NCBI RefSeq assembly: GCF_000507845.1
Contig: NZ_KI669454.1
Location: 1,590,746-1,654,745, forward strand
Length of the DNA stretch: 64,000 bases
DNA from: Helicobacter macacae MIT 99-5501
GTDB lineage: Bacteria > Campylobacterota > Campylobacteria > Campylobacterales > Helicobacteraceae
Direction: 5' to 3'
Made by a program: the position numbers and the translations under genes. Below are positions 19,569 through 29,885 of the stretch, in pieces. The number at the start of each line of letters is the position of its first letter. Position 1 is the first letter of the stretch. A model generated the notes under the pieces. It saw only the letters and a program-made list of their open reading frames with translations. It had not been told where the DNA came from and made no database searches.

Positions 19569-20009
19569 ATGCGACTTTCTCACACTAACTTTTCACATTT
19601 TTTTTGGCAGATTTTTGCCACATTTGCACTTTTTGTGGTGCTTTTTTCTAGCGCAGCTCACTCTGCAGAATCAAACATTGTAGAGATTATGCAAAAGCTA
19701 CAATATGATAGCGACTTAATCCAAAAAGGGTTTAGCCTAAATCGCTTCGAGCTAGTGAGAGAGGGAATCACGCGACACAAAGTGGATTTTGACGCGCTAA
19801 GGAGGTTTAATATCGAAGTCTTTTTGACAAAAAATAATCTAAATTACGCGCCGATTATTTACTCATTTATCAACAATATCGTAGAAGAGCGCACAAGCCT
19901 AGAATATTTCCTAAGCAAAAACCAAAAAATGAAAGCCTATGAAGCATTTCAAAAAATCAATCATCGGTGTATGCAGTGCCACGCACTCACTCGCGGGTGG
20001 AGCAAATAA
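19569..20009 (+). CDS. Periplasmic class II-like cytochrome c (heme at the C-terminus)
   Basis: A 146-residue protein with a signal peptide ending at HSAES and one heme motif, CMQCH, at residues 134-138, twelve residues before the end. The part between is predicted helical. Position of the heme motif near the end of a four-helix bundle is the mark of cytochrome c' / class II cytochromes. The usual role is electron transfer or binding of NO; which applies here cannot be told. It stands alone, with no oxidoreductase gene beside it. Confidence 0.75.
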   Translation: MRLSHTNFSHFFWQIFATFALFVVLFSSAAHSAESNIVEIMQKLQYDSDLIQKGFSLNRFELVREGITRHKVDFDALRRFNIEVFLTKNNLNYAPIIYSFINNIVEERTSLEYFLSKNQKMKAYEAFQKINHRCMQCHALTRGWSK

Positions 20010-20141
20010 ACAAATAAAAAATGAGAAAATGCTAAACTCGTAAGAATCTAAAAAGAGGGAAAAGTCTAAGGTGCTTTTTACAAAAAGTTTTCAGAGTTTT
20101 TCAAAGAAGTAAAAAAAACAGAGGCAAAAAGAAGCAAAAAA

Positions 20142-20508
20142 TGGTGGAGTCGTGGGGAGTTGAACCCCAGTCCAAAACTCACCTCCAAATCAAGAGAATC
20201 TACATGCTTTCATAGGTTTAGATTTCTTGTGTGGCTAAAACCTAAAAACCCTCACACAAAAAGCTTTATAAGTCTTTGCTTAAAATCCTAAAGCAAGATT
20301 GCAAGCGCAACTAGCAGAAGTTACGATTATTTCTAGCGAGCTAGTATAGCTAGGATAATCGGCTCGAAATTAGTTAAGCTTACGCGACTTTTGCGTAGGC
20401 TGGAGCGAATTTTGTGTTGTTTGCGTTTATTGCAAGTGGGAGTTTTACAGCCTCCCGCGCTGACATGCACTCAAGGGAAGAGAATCCTGTCGAAGCCAAG
20501 TCGACCCC
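20142..20508 (-). ncRNA. ssrA: tmRNA
   Basis: The two ends form the tRNA-like domain: a 5' GGGGTCG (20508-20502) pairs over seven positions with CGACTCC before ACCA at the 3' end (20142), and the T-arm reads GGGGTTCAACTCCCC. The mRNA-like part lies at 20424-20380 and encodes ANNTKFAPAYAKVA followed by TAA, very close to the Campylobacter tag ANNVKFAPAYAKAA. It rescues stalled ribosomes and marks the product for proteolysis, for which ClpA and ClpS (23413 onward) are possible partners. The gene is of the single-piece type. Confidence 0.95.
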
Positions 20509-20975
20509 AAAAACCCGAGCGTGATAAAGCCAAAACTGCGGGTAAAAAGAAAAACACAAATCGCCAAAATTTTGTATAATTTAATTTTTGTGCAACTTGA
20601 GAATCCCACACAAGCACAAAAAAGCACAAATAATCTAGCGACTTGAAAGTGCGGATTTTAGCACCACATACATAAATTTTAGCTTAAAAGCAAAATCTAA
20701 ACCACAAAAACTACGCAAAAATAGCTTTTAGGCAATACAAACCAAACAACACAACAAATATAAATAAATCCTTATTTGCCAAACTTTAGCAAAGTTCTAC
20801 GATTTTTTGCTACACTTTTGGTTTGAAATATCCACCAAATTAGTTTTAAAGACAACATTTAATCAACGCGTTTTAATGCGTTTGCAAAATCTGCAAGAAT
20901 CAACCAAAATATAAACCTAGCAAACAAACCGTATCAGACACAAAATCAAATCAAACTTCCCAAAAGGACGCGCAA
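20509..20975. other. Intergenic region between ssrA and ftsW
   Basis: About 470 bases without a convincing gene. It must hold the ssrA promoter (leftward) and the ftsW promoter (rightward). A TATAAT-like word lies at about 20572-20577. The ftsW ribosome binding site AAAGGA is at about 20962. Nothing else was recognised. Confidence 0.5.
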
Positions 20976-22145
20976 ATGGCAGATTCTAGGCTATTTTTAT
21001 TTACTAGCGCACTCATCGGCATAGGGGTGGTAATGAGCTATTCGCTATCTAGCTATCCCGTGCTAGCATATCATTATAGCGAGCTACACTTCGTGCAAAG
21101 GGAGTTTGCAAGTGCGGTTATGGGGATTTTGCTTATGTGGGCTTTGGCTCAATGCAAACCAAACACCTTTTTTCTCAAATTTGGATTTTTGCTATTTTTT
21201 GTGGCGTTTTTTTTGATGATTGTTATGCCATTTTTGCCCGAGAGTATGGCGACTTCTGCAGGCGGGGCGAAGCGGTGGATTCGCTTGCCACTTATCTCTA
21301 TCGCACCTAGCGAGTTTTTTAAGATAGGATTTGTGTTTTTTTTGGCGTGGAGTTTTTCGCGCAAATTTGCCTCAAACCAAAACCGAAATATTTTCCAAGA
21401 AATCTTAGTAGTTTTGCCCTATATTGCGGTGTTTGTGCTAGTGGTTATGGTGCTTGCGGTTATGCAAAATGACTTAGGGCAAGTAGTCTTGCTAGCCCTC
21501 ACGCTAACCATAATGCTAATCGCAGCGGGCGGAAGCTCGGGGCTTTTTGGGGTGTTGCTTTTGGTAAGTGGGAGTTTGGCAAGCCTTTTTATCGCCACTT
21601 CAGAGCATAGAATCAATCGCTTAAAATCGTGGTATGCAAATGCCCAAGATTCTATACTGCCACTATTGCCACACCGCTTTGCTGATTATTTGCGCGTAGA
21701 AAACCTGCCAGAGCCTTACCAAATCTACCACGCTACCAATGCCCTATATAATGGCGGAATCTTTGGCACAGGACTTGGAAATGGAATCATAAAGCTAGGT
21801 TTTTTAAGCGAAGTGCATACTGATATGGTGCTAGCTGGCATAGGCGAGGAGCTAGGGCTAGTAGGGCTTAGTGTGTGTGTGTTACTCATCATCTACATAG
21901 TCTATCGCATACTAAAAATCGCAAATCGCGTCCAAAACGATGTGCATTATCTTTTTTGTGTGGGCATTGCTATGCTTATCGGGCTTAGCTTCCTTATAAA
22001 CGCGCTTGGTGTGGCAGGGCTTATCCCGCTTAAAGGCATTGCCGTGCCTTTCCTTAGCTATGGTGGTAGCTCTATGCTAGCAAACTGCCTAGCAATCGGG
22101 CTTGTGCTAAGCCTCTCCCAAGTAGCCCAATACCCTAAACACTAG
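20976..22145 (+). CDS. ftsW: Cell-division lipid II polymerase FtsW
   Basis: A SEDS-family protein of 389 residues with about ten membrane segments; it polymerises glycan strands at the septum together with a class B penicillin-binding protein. Diagnostic blocks are GGAKRWIRLPLISIAPSEFFK, QNDLGQVVLL (with the essential aspartate), and FTDMVLA-like HTDMVLAGIGEELG and PFLSYGGSSM near the end. RodA is the close alternative; FtsW is preferred by the overall pattern but not proven. Confidence 0.85.
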   Translation: MADSRLFLFTSALIGIGVVMSYSLSSYPVLAYHYSELHFVQREFASAVMGILLMWALAQCKPNTFFLKFGFLLFFVAFFLMIVMPFLPESMATSAGGAKRWIRLPLISIAPSEFFKIGFVFFLAWSFSRKFASNQNRNIFQEILVVLPYIAVFVLVVMVLAVMQNDLGQVVLLALTLTIMLIAAGGSSGLFGVLLLVSGSLASLFIATSEHRINRLKSWYANAQDSILPLLPHRFADYLRVENLPEPYQIYHATNALYNGGIFGTGLGNGIIKLGFLSEVHTDMVLAGIGEELGLVGLSVCVLLIIYIVYRILKIANRVQNDVHYLFCVGIAMLIGLSFLINALGVAGLIPLKGIAVPFLSYGGSSMLANCLAIGLVLSLSQVAQYPKH

Positions 22146-22172
22146 ATTTTGCTTATACCACAAAGCCGATAA

Positions 22173-23210
22173 ATGCACTCCAAGCACTTTTCGCATTTGC
22201 CCGACTTATCAGGCTTGTCAAATTCACAAGACTTGCCACACTCACTGCACCTCCCACGCCCACTACCCTTGCCACCAAAGATTTTTGCCATTGTCGCGCC
22301 TACTGCAAGTGGCAAAAGCACTCTTGCTATAAGCCTTGCTAGCAAGCTAAAAATGCGGATTTTCTCATTTGATTCTCTAAGCATTTATAAGCATATCTCT
22401 ATCGCTTCAGCAAAGCCTAGCAAAGAGGATTTAGCCAAAATCAAGCACTATGGCATAGATGAGCTAGAGCCTAGAGAGCATTGCAGTGCAGGTGTGTTTA
22501 TGAGGATTTTTACGCGTGCACTAGAGGACATAGCAGCCAAATCAACAAAACAAACAAGCAATGACACTAGCGATACTAACGGGCTTATCCTAGTGGGTGG
22601 AAGCGGATTTTATCTGCATAGCATTATGCAGGGACTATCCCAGCAAGATTTTACGCTTAGCGATGAGATTTGCCAAAAAATCTCTACACTAGAAAATCCT
22701 TACGCATTTCTAAAATCTATTGATGAGATTTCAGCAAAATCTATCCACCCAAACGATACTTACAGGTTGCAAAAACTGCTATGTATTTACTTCGCAAGTG
22801 GTATGCCACCAAGTGAGTATTTTTCCACGCATAAAAAAACTCCGCTTTTGTCAAATATCCCTATCTACGCCATAGACACGCCAAAAGATGAGCTAAATGA
22901 GCGCATAAGCAAGCGCACAAACTCAATGATAGAAAGCGGGCTAGTGCGCGAAGCAAAATGGCTTTTAGATACTTATGGAAGTGAGATTCAGCCATTTAAA
23001 GCTATCGGGCTAAAAGAATGCCTCCGAGATTTTACAAACAGCATTGATTTGAGCGATAAGCAAAATCTACAAAATCTAGCACAAAATATCGCCACACACA
23101 CAAGGCAGCTTGCCAAGCGACAGCGCACTTTTAACCGCTCAAAGTTTCCTAGTGCGATTTGCTTGCCCTATCATAGACTAGAAGAGAAAATTTTGCAAGA
23201 TTTTTCTTAA
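22173..23210 (+). CDS. miaA: tRNA dimethylallyltransferase MiaA
   Basis: Adds a dimethylallyl group to A37 of tRNAs that read UNN codons. The P-loop APTASGKST is at about residues 42-50, followed by FSFDSLSIYKH, LVGGSGFYL, and the C-terminal RQLAKRQRTF motif. The 36 residues before the P-loop are H/S/L/P-rich and unlike other MiaA proteins, so the real start may be a downstream TTG rather than the ATG at 22173. It follows ftsW by 27 bases and is probably cotranscribed. Confidence 0.92.
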   Translation: MHSKHFSHLPDLSGLSNSQDLPHSLHLPRPLPLPPKIFAIVAPTASGKSTLAISLASKLKMRIFSFDSLSIYKHISIASAKPSKEDLAKIKHYGIDELEPREHCSAGVFMRIFTRALEDIAAKSTKQTSNDTSDTNGLILVGGSGFYLHSIMQGLSQQDFTLSDEICQKISTLENPYAFLKSIDEISAKSIHPNDTYRLQKLLCIYFASGMPPSEYFSTHKKTPLLSNIPIYAIDTPKDELNERISKRTNSMIESGLVREAKWLLDTYGSEIQPFKAIGLKECLRDFTNSIDLSDKQNLQNLAQNIATHTRQLAKRQRTFNRSKFPSAICLPYHRLEEKILQDFS

Positions 23211-23412
23211 AAAAAAATATTTAGATTTTGCTAGATTTTGCCAAACTAAGTTTTAGCAGAATTTATAAACTAAATTTTGTGTGCTAGATTTTTTAGCAAG
23301 CAGAATTACATAGATTTAGTATATGTATGCCAAATTTTTGTTACAATATGTGGTTACAAGAGATAGGCTTAGACAATCGCTACAAATGCCAAAAATACCA
23401 AAAAGGACAAAT

Positions 23413-23718
23413 ATGCCAGAATTTAGCACAAAACTTGATATAGACTCCCAACTACTACTAGAAACGCCCAAAATGGTGCGCGTAATCTTGCTAAATGACA
23501 ACTACACAGAAATGGAATTTGTCGTAGAAATACTCCAAAACATCTACTCCAAAAGCCGTGATGAAGCTATCGCTATCACACTAGAAATCCACAAAAACGG
23601 CAAGGCAATCGGTGGAATCTACCCTTATGACATAGGCGAAGTCAAAGTCCAAGAAACCATAAAAGCCGCCAAAGAAGCGCAATTCCCTCTCAAAGCCTAC
23701 GCAGAATCTATTGAGTAA
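23413..23718 (+). CDS. clpS: ClpS adaptor of the ClpA protease
   Basis: A 101-residue adaptor that delivers N-degron substrates to ClpAP. The core VRVILLNDNYTEMEFVVEIL is the ClpS signature with the conserved DN-Y/T-EFVV pattern. The ATG at 23413 was chosen because AGGAC lies five bases upstream and a longer start at 23323 would add an unrelated 30 residues. It lies directly before clpA, the standard pair. Confidence 0.92.
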   Translation: MPEFSTKLDIDSQLLLETPKMVRVILLNDNYTEMEFVVEILQNIYSKSRDEAIAITLEIHKNGKAIGGIYPYDIGEVKVQETIKAAKEAQFPLKAYAESIE

Positions 23719-23764
23719 AATAGCCAAACCAAATCCCAACAAAATCCAAGAAAGAGAATCAAAA

Positions 23765-26227
23765 ATGCCATTTTCAAACCCACCTTTTAGAGCCCAGCCT
23801 ATTTTTACTGATACGCTAAGTGAAATTATTGATTACTCCGTGCGGGTAGCAAGAGAGCTTCACCACGAGTATTTAACCATTGAGCATATATTTTTGGGGC
23901 TTATCGTGCATAAAAAAAGCAAAGAGTTTTTGGAAGCCTGTGGGGCAAACACTGCCCAGCTTGAATCCCACATAAAAGACTATATCATAAGGTATATTCC
24001 AAGCAATGAAAAAATTTCACTGCCTAAGCAAACGCCTGCTTTGGGGCGAGTGTTTTCTCAAATGGTGCGCCACGCGGATACTTCAGGGGCAAATGTCGTA
24101 GAATTTTGGGATTTTTTGGCATTTGCTATGGAGGAGCAAGATAGCTATTGTGCGAGATTGCTAAAAAGCCTGCAAGTCGCTAGGCTTGATATTTTAGAAA
24201 ATATCCCAAGTTTTAGCGATTTTGATAAGCAAAATGCCGAAAATATGCGAGCAGATTTTGGCTCACAGCCTAGCTTTGAAGCAGGCGTAGCATTTACGAA
24301 GAACAAATCAAAAAGCACACTTACAAAATCCTCACTTGATGGCTTTTCTAAAAATCTAAACTCCCTTGCAAAGCAGGGCAAAATCGACCCACTAATCGGG
24401 CGAGATAGCGAGCTAGAGCGCATTTGCGAGATTCTTTGCAGGCGCAAAAAAAATAACCCAATCCTGCTAGGTGAGCCCGGCGTTGGCAAAACCGCCATTG
24501 TCGAGGGGCTAGCCCTAGCCATTGAGCAAAACAAAGTCCCCCAAAAGCTACAAAACGCCACGATTTACGCGCTTGATTTGGGTGCGCTTGTCGCAGGAAG
24601 CAAGTATAGAGGGGATTTTGAAAAACGACTAAAAGCAATCATAGCCGAGCTAGAAGAGAGAGAAAATGTCATCGTTTTTATTGATGAGATTCATACCTTA
24701 GTCGGTGCGGGTGCGACTTCGGGGGGTAGTATGGATGCTTCAAACCTGCTAAAACCAGCCCTTGCAAATGGCAATATCCGCTGCATCGGTGCTAGCACTT
24801 TTAGCGAATACAAAACAAGCATTGACAAAGACAAAGCATTATCACGCAGATTTTGTGCTATCGACATAAAAGAGCCAAGCCTAGATTCTTGCTTAGAGAT
24901 TTTACACTCACTAAAGCCACTTTATGAGGAATTTCACGCGCTAAAGTATGATGATGAAGCACTTGAAGCGTGCTTAGAGCTAGCAAATCGATATATACAC
25001 GATAAGTTTTTGCCTGATAAGGCGATTGATTTACTAGATGAAGTGGGAGCAAGATTTGCACTAGGTGGCTACTCTGCAGGAAATGAAAGTTTGGATTTGT
25101 CAAAAGACAATAACGCCCTAAAAAATCCAAAAAACTTGCAAGCCCAAACTACAAACATCAAAATCGCAAACAAAGTTGTGGGGCTAAAAGAATCCACAAA
25201 ACTAACACAATCTATCAAATCCAAAACCCCAAAGCACTCCGCAAAACCCACCATAATCGTTACCAAAAAAGATGTCGAAGAAGTAGTAAGCAAAACCTAT
25301 CATATCCCCAAATCCCAAGTAAATGCAGATGAGCGCAACGCCCTAAAAAGCCTTGATAAGCGACTAAAAAAGCGCATTTATGCCCAAGATGAAGCCATAG
25401 ACAAAGTCGTCCGTGCTATCAAAATCGCCAAAGCAAACCTAAAAGAGCCAAACCACCCCATAGGTAGCTTTCTTTTTAGCGGTCCTAGTGGTGTGGGCAA
25501 AACAGAGCTAGCAAAAGAGCTAGCCTCGCATTTGGGAATGGCATTTGTGCGATTTGATATGAGTGAGTATTCTCAAGCCCACAGCGTAGCCACCCTCATC
25601 GGTGCACCTGCAGGATATGTGGGCTATGAAAATGGCGGAATCCTCGTAGATAAAATCCGCAAAAATCCGCATTGTGTCCTTGTCCTAGATGAAATAGAAA
25701 AAGCACATAGCGATATTTATAATATCCTCTTACAAGTGATGGACAATGCCACTCTTACGGACAATATGGGCAATATCGCACGGTTTAATAACTCTATTTT
25801 GATTCTCACTTCAAATGCAGGGAGCAAAGAGGGCAATGCTATTGGATTTGGCGCGGATAATTCCGCTCGCATAAGCGGTGCGCTAAAAGATATTTTTAGC
25901 CCAGAGTTTCGAGGCAGGCTTGATGGAGCGATTCACTTCAATCCACTTAGCAAAGCAGAATTTAGAAAAATAGCGCAAAAAATATTTAGCGATATAAACG
26001 AGTCGCTAAAGAGTCGCGGGATAAAAATCACGCTTGATTGCAGTGCACTAAATCGCCTAAGTGAGAGCAGTGGGGAGAGTGCGCTAGGTGCTAGAGAGAT
26101 AAAAAAGACGATTGATAGTGAGATAAAGGCAAACTTAAGCGAGATTATCATTAGTGGCAAGCTAGATAAAGGTGGCGAAGTGCTTGTAAGTTTTGCTAAA
26201 GGCGAATTTGTATTATCACTGAAGTAA
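23765..26227 (+). CDS. clpA: ATP-dependent Clp protease ATPase subunit ClpA
   Basis: AAA+ unfoldase with two nucleotide-binding domains. It starts with the Clp N-domain repeats (about 1-145), then GEPGVGKT (D1 Walker A), FIDEIHTL (Walker B), and GPSGVGKT with LDEIEKAH in D2, ending with a D2-small domain. At 820 residues it is longer than H. pylori ClpA as I recall it (about 740). The excess lies in a polar N/K/S/T-rich linker between D1 and D2 (about 450-505). The ATG at 23765 is preferred; an in-frame TTG at 23711 that overlaps clpS is possible. Confidence 0.93.
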   Translation: MPFSNPPFRAQPIFTDTLSEIIDYSVRVARELHHEYLTIEHIFLGLIVHKKSKEFLEACGANTAQLESHIKDYIIRYIPSNEKISLPKQTPALGRVFSQMVRHADTSGANVVEFWDFLAFAMEEQDSYCARLLKSLQVARLDILENIPSFSDFDKQNAENMRADFGSQPSFEAGVAFTKNKSKSTLTKSSLDGFSKNLNSLAKQGKIDPLIGRDSELERICEILCRRKKNNPILLGEPGVGKTAIVEGLALAIEQNKVPQKLQNATIYALDLGALVAGSKYRGDFEKRLKAIIAELEERENVIVFIDEIHTLVGAGATSGGSMDASNLLKPALANGNIRCIGASTFSEYKTSIDKDKALSRRFCAIDIKEPSLDSCLEILHSLKPLYEEFHALKYDDEALEACLELANRYIHDKFLPDKAIDLLDEVGARFALGGYSAGNESLDLSKDNNALKNPKNLQAQTTNIKIANKVVGLKESTKLTQSIKSKTPKHSAKPTIIVTKKDVEEVVSKTYHIPKSQVNADERNALKSLDKRLKKRIYAQDEAIDKVVRAIKIAKANLKEPNHPIGSFLFSGPSGVGKTELAKELASHLGMAFVRFDMSEYSQAHSVATLIGAPAGYVGYENGGILVDKIRKNPHCVLVLDEIEKAHSDIYNILLQVMDNATLTDNMGNIARFNNSILILTSNAGSKEGNAIGFGADNSARISGALKDIFSPEFRGRLDGAIHFNPLSKAEFRKIAQKIFSDINESLKSRGIKITLDCSALNRLSESSGESALGAREIKKTIDSEIKANLSEIIISGKLDKGGEVLVSFAKGEFVLSLK

Positions 26228-26301
26228 GTCCCACTTAAGCGCACTATGTTGAAATGTGCTTAGAATGGGGCTTAGAATTTAGAAGTGTGTTGAAAATGTG
26301 C

Positions 26302-26886
26302 CTAGCATTCTAGCTGCATACGCAATAGCGAGAACCCAAGCTCAAAAGTATCAAACCCATCACTTTGCATAAAATGCCCTCCCTTTGGCTCGCACACAAA
26401 TGTCGCTTCGATATTTTGAGCTAGATTTTGGCTTAGCTCACAAGGCACGATTTCATCATCTTTTGCAGCGATAATGATACGAGAGCGAGCAGTAGAGATG
26501 ATACTACCATACTCTAGCTCGCCATTTGTGAAGCTATCTAGCTGCGGAAGTGATGGAAGCGGAGCGCAAAAGCCCGATACAAGCAGGATTCCACCGAGTT
26601 TTTGTGAATCTTTTTTCAGCGTTTGGACATAGCGCAGTGTGGTAATCGTCCCCAAACTATGAGCGACAAAAAAAGTATTTGTATCTGCTACGCCCACATT
26701 GTCCTTTATGCACTCTAGCCATTGTGTTAGGGTTGGCATTTGTGGATTTGGCATAGCCAAAATCTCTGCCCTCGCCCCTAGATTTTCTACCTTCTTTCTT
26801 AGCCACACAAACCAATGCTTACGCGGGTGTGCGTCAAATCCGTGAATGATAAATACGCGCTTTTGCTGATTCTCTGCGGATTTCAT
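26302..26886 (-). CDS. RBBP9/YdeN-family serine hydrolase
   Basis: A 194-residue alpha/beta hydrolase. Seen are the N-terminal FIIHGFDAHPRKHWFVWL, the nucleophile elbow HSLGT (GxSxG-type, AHSLGTI), an acidic site in AKDDEIVP and the final histidine in KGGHFM. These match the YdeN/RBBP9 family, whose substrates are mostly unknown. It converges with clpA and lies 10 bases after the small membrane gene. Confidence 0.8.
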   Translation of the reverse strand: MKSAENQQKRVFIIHGFDAHPRKHWFVWLRKKVENLGARAEILAMPNPQMPTLTQWLECIKDNVGVADTNTFFVAHSLGTITTLRYVQTLKKDSQKLGGILLVSGFCAPLPSLPQLDSFTNGELEYGSIISTARSRIIIAAKDDEIVPCELSQNLAQNIEATFVCEPKGGHFMQSDGFDTFELGFSLLRMQLEC

Positions 26887-26896
26887 TTGACACTAC

Positions 26897-27202
26897 TTAT
26901 TTAGTGTTGATTTGGTTTTGATTTGGCATTTGGCTAGATTCCACACTAGAATCTACATTAGAGGGATTTTCTAGCACTTGCTTTATTGTTTTTATCTCAC
27001 GGCTTATTTGCGCAGTGGCAGTGATTTGATTTAGCAGTATATAGATATTTATCATTAGTAGCACCACTGAAGCCATACCGATAAATATCACGATTTTCAT
27101 CGCCCTACGAGCGATACATATAGCTAGTTGGCTATCACTAGAGGTGCTAGAAGTGTTTTTGCGAGTTTCTTGCAAAGTGTTTTGTGTATTTTGTGTATCC
27201 AT
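26897..27202 (-). CDS. Single-span membrane protein, possibly DUF5408
   Basis: A 101-residue protein with a polar N-terminus, an amphipathic RRAMK turn, one membrane segment (about 36-58) and a helical, then S/N/Q-rich C-terminus. The layout recalls a small Helicobacter family (DUF5408), but I cannot confirm that. It lies between trpS and the hydrolase gene on the same strand. Confidence 0.5.
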   Translation of the reverse strand: MDTQNTQNTLQETRKNTSSTSSDSQLAICIARRAMKIVIFIGMASVVLLMINIYILLNQITATAQISREIKTIKQVLENPSNVDSSVESSQMPNQNQINTK

Positions 27203-27319
27203 AAATATGCGCCTTTTTTAGAGTATTTTTTGATTTCTAGTCTAAAGCAACAATCTTGCCAAAACCCCACACAAAAACCAAAAAAGCTAGATTCTAGCAA
27301 AACCATTGTCTTATACATC

Positions 27320-28411
27320 TCACACAAGCCCTATAAGATTTTTTGCCCTCTCATAAGTGGCTTTGGCTATGGGGCGGACTTTGTCCGCGCTAGATTCCAA
27401 AACCTGCTTTATATAGCCCTTTTCGCGCATTATTTCATCATATTTTTCCCTAATAGGACGCAAGGACTCTACTAGCAAATCTCCTAGCCTAGACTTTAGC
27501 TCGCCATAGCCCTTGCCTGCGAACTCCGCTTCTATCACCTCTCTACTTTGCTCACTAAAAATCTCATACATACATAGCAAATTATAAAGCCCCAAGCGAT
27601 TCTCATCAAACACGATTTCACGCGCAGAATCTGTCGTAGCTTTTTTGATTTTGCGCGTGATGACTTCAGGGCTATCAAGCAAAAATATCGCGTGATTTTC
27701 GCCCTTTTGGGATTTGCTCATTTTTATTTGAGGATTATCAAGTCCCATTATTTTTGCACCGACTTTTTGAATAAGTGGATTTGGGATTTTGAAGCACTCG
27801 CCATAGTCGCGATTAAATTTTTGCGCGACATTGCGGGTAAGCTCTAAATGCTGCTTTTGGTCTTGCCCCACAGGGACGAAATCCACCTCATAGAGCAAAA
27901 TATCTGCCGCCATAAGCGCAGGGTAGTTAAAAAGCCCAACGCTTGCTTTTTGTGCACTAGATTTCGCGCTTTTGTCTTTGAACTGCGTCATTCGCCCCAT
28001 ATCGCCCATAGAAATATTACAATCCAAAATCCACGCTAGCGCAGGGTGATAATCAATCGCGCTTTGGACAAAAAGTGCGGATTTTTGCGTATCTATCCCG
28101 CAAGCTAGTAGCATAGCAGCTAGTTTATAAGTGCTAGATTCTAGCTCTTTTGGGCTATGGGGCATCGTGATAGAGTGAGAATTGGCGATAAAAAAGATAT
28201 TTTCATACTCATCTTGGGAATCTACCCAATTTTTCACTGCACCCAAATAATTTCCTAGATGAATCTCTCCTGTGGGCTGTATGCCCGAAAAAACGCGCTT
28301 TTTTGCGCTTAAGTTTTTGACAGATTTGGTGTTTGAGGGCAAATCTGTGGGGGCTTTTGCCAAAGATTTTGTCTGTGGATTTTTGCTAGCAGAATCTTTT
28401 TTGTGCATCAT
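27320..28411 (-). CDS. trpS: Tryptophanyl-tRNA synthetase
   Basis: Class I synthetase of 363 residues. The HIGH-type motif is [11 protein letters not shown] and the KMSKS motif is IKMSKSQKG. The ATP and tryptophan pocket blocks [13 protein letters not shown] and [11 protein letters not shown] are present. The first 35 or so residues, rich in K, S, P, T and N, precede the normal family start ([11 protein letters not shown]) and form a low-complexity extension. Confidence 0.95.
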   Translation of the reverse strand: MMHKKDSASKNPQTKSLAKAPTDLPSNTKSVKNLSAKKRVFSGIQPTGEIHLGNYLGAVKNWVDSQDEYENIFFIANSHSITMPHSPKELESSTYKLAAMLLACGIDTQKSALFVQSAIDYHPALAWILDCNISMGDMGRMTQFKDKSAKSSAQKASVGLFNYPALMAADILLYEVDFVPVGQDQKQHLELTRNVAQKFNRDYGECFKIPNPLIQKVGAKIMGLDNPQIKMSKSQKGENHAIFLLDSPEVITRKIKKATTDSAREIVFDENRLGLYNLLCMYEIFSEQSREVIEAEFAGKGYGELKSRLGDLLVESLRPIREKYDEIMREKGYIKQVLESSADKVRPIAKATYERAKNLIGLV

Positions 28412-28570
28412 TATCCTTTTTGTTGATTTTCTTAAGATTTGTCAAATTTAGGCTTACCAAGTTTGCGCAAACAAAGTGCATAAAAAAGTGCATAAAATGG
28501 AAAAAACCTCATATAAGGTTATTTTAAGCGCATTATATCGTTTTTTAGAAATCGTTAATCTTTTAAAGGA

Positions 28571-28576
28571 TATAAT
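28571..28576 (+). promoter_or_regulatory. -10 element TATAAT before lpp20
   Basis: An exact TATAAT lies 31 bases before the start codon of the lipoprotein gene, within GGATATAATG. No clear -35 box is seen, which is usual for Helicobacter vegetative promoters. The leader would be about 24 bases. Confidence 0.6.
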
Positions 28577-28606
28577 GCGGGCTTATTCCAAAACAAAGGA
28601 TTCAAA

Positions 28607-29200
28607 ATGAGGAATGTAGTAAAAATGTCAGCTAACCTAGTTCTTGGGCTAGTATTTGGATTTATCGCGTTGCTAGGCTTTGTGGGCTGTGGCGACAAAG
28701 GCGGACTACAAGGGATAAAAAACGATGCAGGCGTAGCAGCAGAATTTGATGGCGCACCTGATTGGGTTACGGGCGATTCTGGGCTACTTGCTGCCACAGG
28801 CAGTGCCAAAATCAAAAACAACAATCTTAGCTTTGCCACTACCCAAGCAGAAGCAGCTGCTCGCACAAAACTCGCAGGGCAAATCAACACCCAAGTAGAA
28901 AGCAAGTATAGAGAGCTAACCACAAGTGGCGAAGACAGCGTAAACCAAGAAGCAGTCCAAGCCATACGCCAAAGCGTAAATGAGTCCCTAGCTGGCTCTC
29001 GCGTGGTAAATAAATGGGTAAGCAAAACAGGAAATCTATATGTGCTTATCAAAATCGAAAAACTTGACACACGACTTTTAGAAGAAAATCTACAAAAAGC
29101 AAAAGGTGTAAATCAAGCCGCCGCCAAAAAGCTAGCTCAAACCGTTGATGAACTAATCGATGGCGAAAAAGCAAAAAGCCAAGAGCTAAACGCTCAATAA
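28607..29200 (+). CDS. LPP20-family outer-membrane lipoprotein
   Basis: A 197-residue lipoprotein with a lipobox at LGFVGC (Cys near residue 27). The mature part contains GAPDWVTGDSG, a series of A-rich helices and the NKWVSKTGNLYVLIKIEK strand, matching the LPP20 lipoprotein family (PF02169) known from H. pylori as an abundant antigen. Transcription likely starts at the TATAAT at 28571 and ends at the hairpin at 29287. The role in the outer membrane is unknown. Confidence 0.82.
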   Translation: MRNVVKMSANLVLGLVFGFIALLGFVGCGDKGGLQGIKNDAGVAAEFDGAPDWVTGDSGLLAATGSAKIKNNNLSFATTQAEAAARTKLAGQINTQVESKYRELTTSGEDSVNQEAVQAIRQSVNESLAGSRVVNKWVSKTGNLYVLIKIEKLDTRLLEENLQKAKGVNQAAAKKLAQTVDELIDGEKAKSQELNAQ

Positions 29201-29286
29201 CTTTTAAGCCAAAAGCACCAAAATCTTAAAGTAATTTTGCTTAGGATTTTGCGTGTTTGACTTTGTCCGCTTTAAGATTGCATTTT

Positions 29287-29324
29287 AAGCATTTGGGTTA
29301 GATTCTAGCCCAAATGCTTTTTTT
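29287..29324 (+). terminator. Intrinsic terminator after lpp20
   Basis: AAGCATTTGGG (29287-29297) pairs with CCCAAATGCTT (29309-29319), followed by a run of T to 29324. The form is that of a rho-independent terminator for the lipoprotein gene. Confidence 0.85.
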
Positions 29325-29387
29325 ATGTTTTACGCATTTTGATTCTGCTTTTTTCTTTTTATCATCTCTATCTTTTTAAGTGCTAAA

Positions 29388-29846
29388 ATGACACACATTA
29401 TCTTACTTCAGCCTAGAATCCCCCAAAACACAGGAAATATCGGCAGGCTTTGCGTAGCAGCGCAAGCCAAGCTACACCTTATCCACCCATTAGGATTCCA
29501 CCTAGATGACAAATACCTAAAACGCGCAGGAATGGACTATTGGGAGCATTTGGACTTAAAAGAGTGGGATTGTGTGGAGGATTTTTGGGAGTGCTACCCG
29601 CTTGATTGCAATCATTATTTTTTCAGCACAAAAGCAAAAAAGATTTTTTATGAAGCACGATTCCAAAAGGAATGCTTTTTGTATTTCGGTAGAGAAGATG
29701 CAGGAATCGATGAAGTGATTTTGCAAGACAATGAAGAAAAAACTTTCAAAATCCCTATGTCGCCAAAAGCACGAAGCCTAAACCTCGCCACAACCGTAGG
29801 CATAGCACTCTATGAAGCTATAAGGCAAAATGGCTTGCAACAATAA
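29388..29846 (+). CDS. trmL: tRNA (cytidine/uridine-34-2'-O)-methyltransferase TrmL
   Basis: A 152-residue SPOUT methyltransferase acting on the wobble base of some tRNA-Leu. The family blocks are LLQPRIPQNTGNIGRLC at the N-terminus, LKRAGMDYWEHL in the middle, and FGREDAGI and RSLNLATTVGIALYEA in the C-terminal trefoil knot that binds SAM. Full length. Confidence 0.92.
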   Translation: MTHIILLQPRIPQNTGNIGRLCVAAQAKLHLIHPLGFHLDDKYLKRAGMDYWEHLDLKEWDCVEDFWECYPLDCNHYFFSTKAKKIFYEARFQKECFLYFGREDAGIDEVILQDNEEKTFKIPMSPKARSLNLATTVGIALYEAIRQNGLQQ

Positions 29847-29885
29847 ACCACCCCATACTTTAGACAAAAACACAAGTGAGAAAAA

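Noticed and set aside
22142..22384. Minus-strand frame with CSECGKSC and CEKCLEC, like a zinc ribbon, opposite the miaA start
   Set aside because: It overlaps the end of ftsW and the N-terminus of miaA on the other strand, has no ribosome binding site, and the Cys pattern mirrors the H/S/L/P-rich miaA extension. Kept in mind because the miaA start itself is uncertain.
23323..23412. N-terminal extension of clpS
   Set aside because: The ATG at 23413 has the ribosome binding site and gives the normal family length.
28555..29070. 171-codon frame opposite the LPP20 lipoprotein gene
   Set aside because: The lipoprotein frame has a promoter, lipobox, family motifs and a terminator; the opposite frame has none of these.
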